Shown here: piece by piece, positions 20,901 through 21,426 of the stretch | Position numbering within the stretch: the stretch's first letter is position 1 | Layout: each line of letters opens with the position of its first letter | Source of the DNA: an uncultured Porphyromonadaceae bacterium | GTDB lineage: Bacteria > Bacteroidota > Bacteroidia > Bacteroidales > Muribaculaceae | DNA: 21,426 nt | Direction of reading: 5' to 3' | NCBI GenBank assembly: GCA_900540625.1 | Contig: UQGP01000038.1 | Coordinates: forward strand, 1 to 21,426 | Notes under the pieces: model-generated | Told to the model about the DNA's origin: nothing | Databases searched by the model: none | Seen by the model: only the letters and a program-made list of their open reading frames with translations | Translations under genes and position numbers: made by a program

Positions 20901-21426
20901 GGCTATGCCGGAGATGTCCGGGGCAAATTCGCCGACGGTGGCGGTGCCTTGGCGTACAATGCTGTCTTCCCTAACATATGACTCAATCTTTATTGCCCAG
21001 ACGACGGTGGCATCCTTGATTTCGGCCTTATCGGGGGCGGTCATCCCTACTTTCACCGTCACAGGCTTTGAGGCGTCGAGGCTTTGAGCGAACTTGCCGT
21101 TTTGCAGGACATAGACCTTCATCTTATTGGGAAATATGGCGTCAAAACTGAATTTCTCGCTGATGGTTGCACCTGTAGGAGTGGTCAGCGTAATGGTCCC
21201 GTCGACACGGCGATCATAGGTGAATGATTTCTCAAAATACTCAGCAAATGACTTGCCGGAGTCTTTGATGCTGTCCAGATGCAGTTCGAAGCGGCCGTCG
21301 GCGTCGGTGGTCACGGTGTCGCAAACCTCGTCGTCCTCGAATGTCACGGTGGCGCCCGCTATAGGCAGCCCGGCATAGGTGGAAGCCAAGCCGCGTATTA
21401 CGGCCGAATTGGTTGCATGGTTCGGT
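17931..21426 (-). CDS. Alpha-2-macroglobulin-family protein (5' end outside the window)
   Basis: The frame is open to the window edge (minus-strand NSAVIRGLASTYAGLPIAG before the first TTG), so about 1165 residues of C-terminal sequence are present and the signal sequence and first MG domains are missing. The visible part starts with a carboxypeptidase-regulatory-like unit (GLPIAGATVTF...TTDADGRFEL), then MG-type beta domains, the A2M bait/MG7-like region (FAATAWTKDMRTASLKQTV, IRRGDRAELLSNITNNTDTP), an alpha-helical thioester-type domain, and a C-terminal receptor-like domain (KGVYVYEYKLYATVAGTYTSG). Known relatives trap proteases in the periplasm. The thioester site itself looks lost: the segment at 19299-19322 reads MPSSTAIC where CxEQ is expected. 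The stop codon lies in the end of heptamer array H5. A paralogue without thioester function is the likely class. Confidence 0.88.
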   Translation of the reverse strand, partial: PNHATNSAVIRGLASTYAGLPIAGATVTFEDDEVCDTVTTDADGRFELHLDSIKDSGKSFAEYFEKSFTYDRRVDGTITLTTPTGATISEKFSFDAIFPNKMKVYVLQNGKFAQSLDASKPVTVKVGMTAPDKAEIKDATVVWAIKIESYVREDSIVRQGTATVGEFAPDISGIAPGEYVLEVFPQDSTAVKAKSTIYVYDTKVNVTPDGEIIWTPDTRLDDGILTVCVNGNKDIHIIFAAEKGAPIIRRFKGGWHRVNLYEIFDDNVSGRVVATGIRNGQYSNTYVELEAKPEKPQMRVITETFRDRVTAGAKEQWRLRTVDADGRGVSAALALNMYDTRILSFYPMSTLSPTLADIGRNRYLRLEMPHYRGFGFSASIDPELSDVLMLDLPEWIYGTPRLFIRGYGRMYKANSRANNAKVEGCYDMAMAEGFTSKISGNVSGVQCSYAAITQGIGEGPTLNEVVLLESGSGKSFLSQVEFRKDDVLNALWLPTLITDRDGYADVTVDIPATPSTWHFAATAWTKDMRTASLKQTVTSVKPVIVKAVVPQFIRRGDRAELLSNITNNTDTPAHITAMAEVYDLRNDSVLDSRKFDLDLAAGASGIVSMDIDPRLTLCEADSLGFRVRAANAVSGDGEQYALPLLASSARVTDSRNFYLGAADSILSLDLPAIEGSDAVRSLHFTANPMWSVVEALPSITEMPSSTAICAANAYFGTVIALSLHKAHPELDIPVDVKQARDIRRQAVKVLADLQRHDGGLSWGKWCSESSLWATLFVLDRIATLRMAGYDTADIDALCTEALRYADERVEAPDYTYAAMRPAWDTPAPSLNGRQVIDKTVQHIIKNWKKFSVHDKAVAALVLHYNGNRAMARTIIGSLDQFGTHRPGKGMEFRNVRDLLTYGNLLEAYGAVTGQSAQTDAIREYLIVRRQGTDWGNSAITAYTVDAFINSGTSWASDPIAPYATFGGRPVAISDMDGRKGIIDTAITDTGAGTLTLDKRSNVPAYGAVTDVYTAEASKINAFTDGEISIDKMLTVTAPDGKTYAIRDDTEVPVGSTVTVRLTIKADRPYSCITVADERPAGLIPQEQVSQYVWNNSLGAYRESRPDRTNFYIYYMPKGVYVYEYKLYATVAGTYTSGVAVVTCDQAPDLTAHSAGSTLKITAAK

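Overview
This window looks like a chromosomal segment from a gut-type member of the Bacteroidales; Muribaculaceae is my best guess, but that rank is inference. The evidence is a type IX secretion protein (PorQ), several matches to the Bacteroidetes promoter (TTTG, about 19 nt, TAnnTTTG), no Shine-Dalgarno motifs before genes, Bacteroidetes-style lipoproteins and a Bacteroidetes-type MiaA. There is no phage, plasmid, IS element, CRISPR array, tRNA or rRNA that I can support.

Layout. At 1-2819 lie a secreted beta-rich protein with a T9SS-like C-terminus and then porQ. At 2971-5486 there is a tight co-directional cluster: cmk, ispH and a DEDDh exonuclease, joined by ATGA overlaps, followed by a small lipoprotein. 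A strong bidirectional hairpin separates it from a minus-strand lipoprotein (5698-6192). At 6505-11168 a likely two-gene operon encodes a 1000-residue receiver-receiver-PPDK ATP-grasp fusion and a 547-residue coiled-coil protein ending in a clamp-binding-like motif. Then come a dipeptidyl peptidase IV-type S9 protease (11266-13485), a membrane protein (13704-14849), miaA (14918-16033), a WYL-domain regulator (16157-17065) and a HIRAN-domain protein (17219-17650). A very strong hairpin separates these from the 3' three-quarters or so of a minus-strand alpha-2-macroglobulin-like protein that runs off the right edge.

The most unusual content is not a gene. From about 11.2 kb to 17.9 kb nearly every gene boundary carries short tandem arrays of two kinds. 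One is a heptamer family (ATTCCAC or CAGTCSA units, usually about four copies), with a leader like GCAGCCCA at one end and CATTAT at the other. The other is a nonamer family (units such as CATAGTTCC, AAAGTCCCT, ATGAGAACG). The CATTAT end supplies or touches start and stop codons of adjacent genes. Two heptamer arrays in opposite orientation flank the 5' end of miaA; the segment between them, plus one of the arrays, is read through as a repeat-encoded N-terminal extension of about 65 residues, with no conventional start codon at the conserved MiaA N-terminus.

Functionally the coding genes are mostly core metabolism and envelope biology: nucleotide and isoprenoid synthesis, tRNA modification, T9SS export, periplasmic proteolysis and protease defence. 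The less understood parts are the REC/PPDK fusion with its coiled-coil partner, and the WYL/HIRAN pair.
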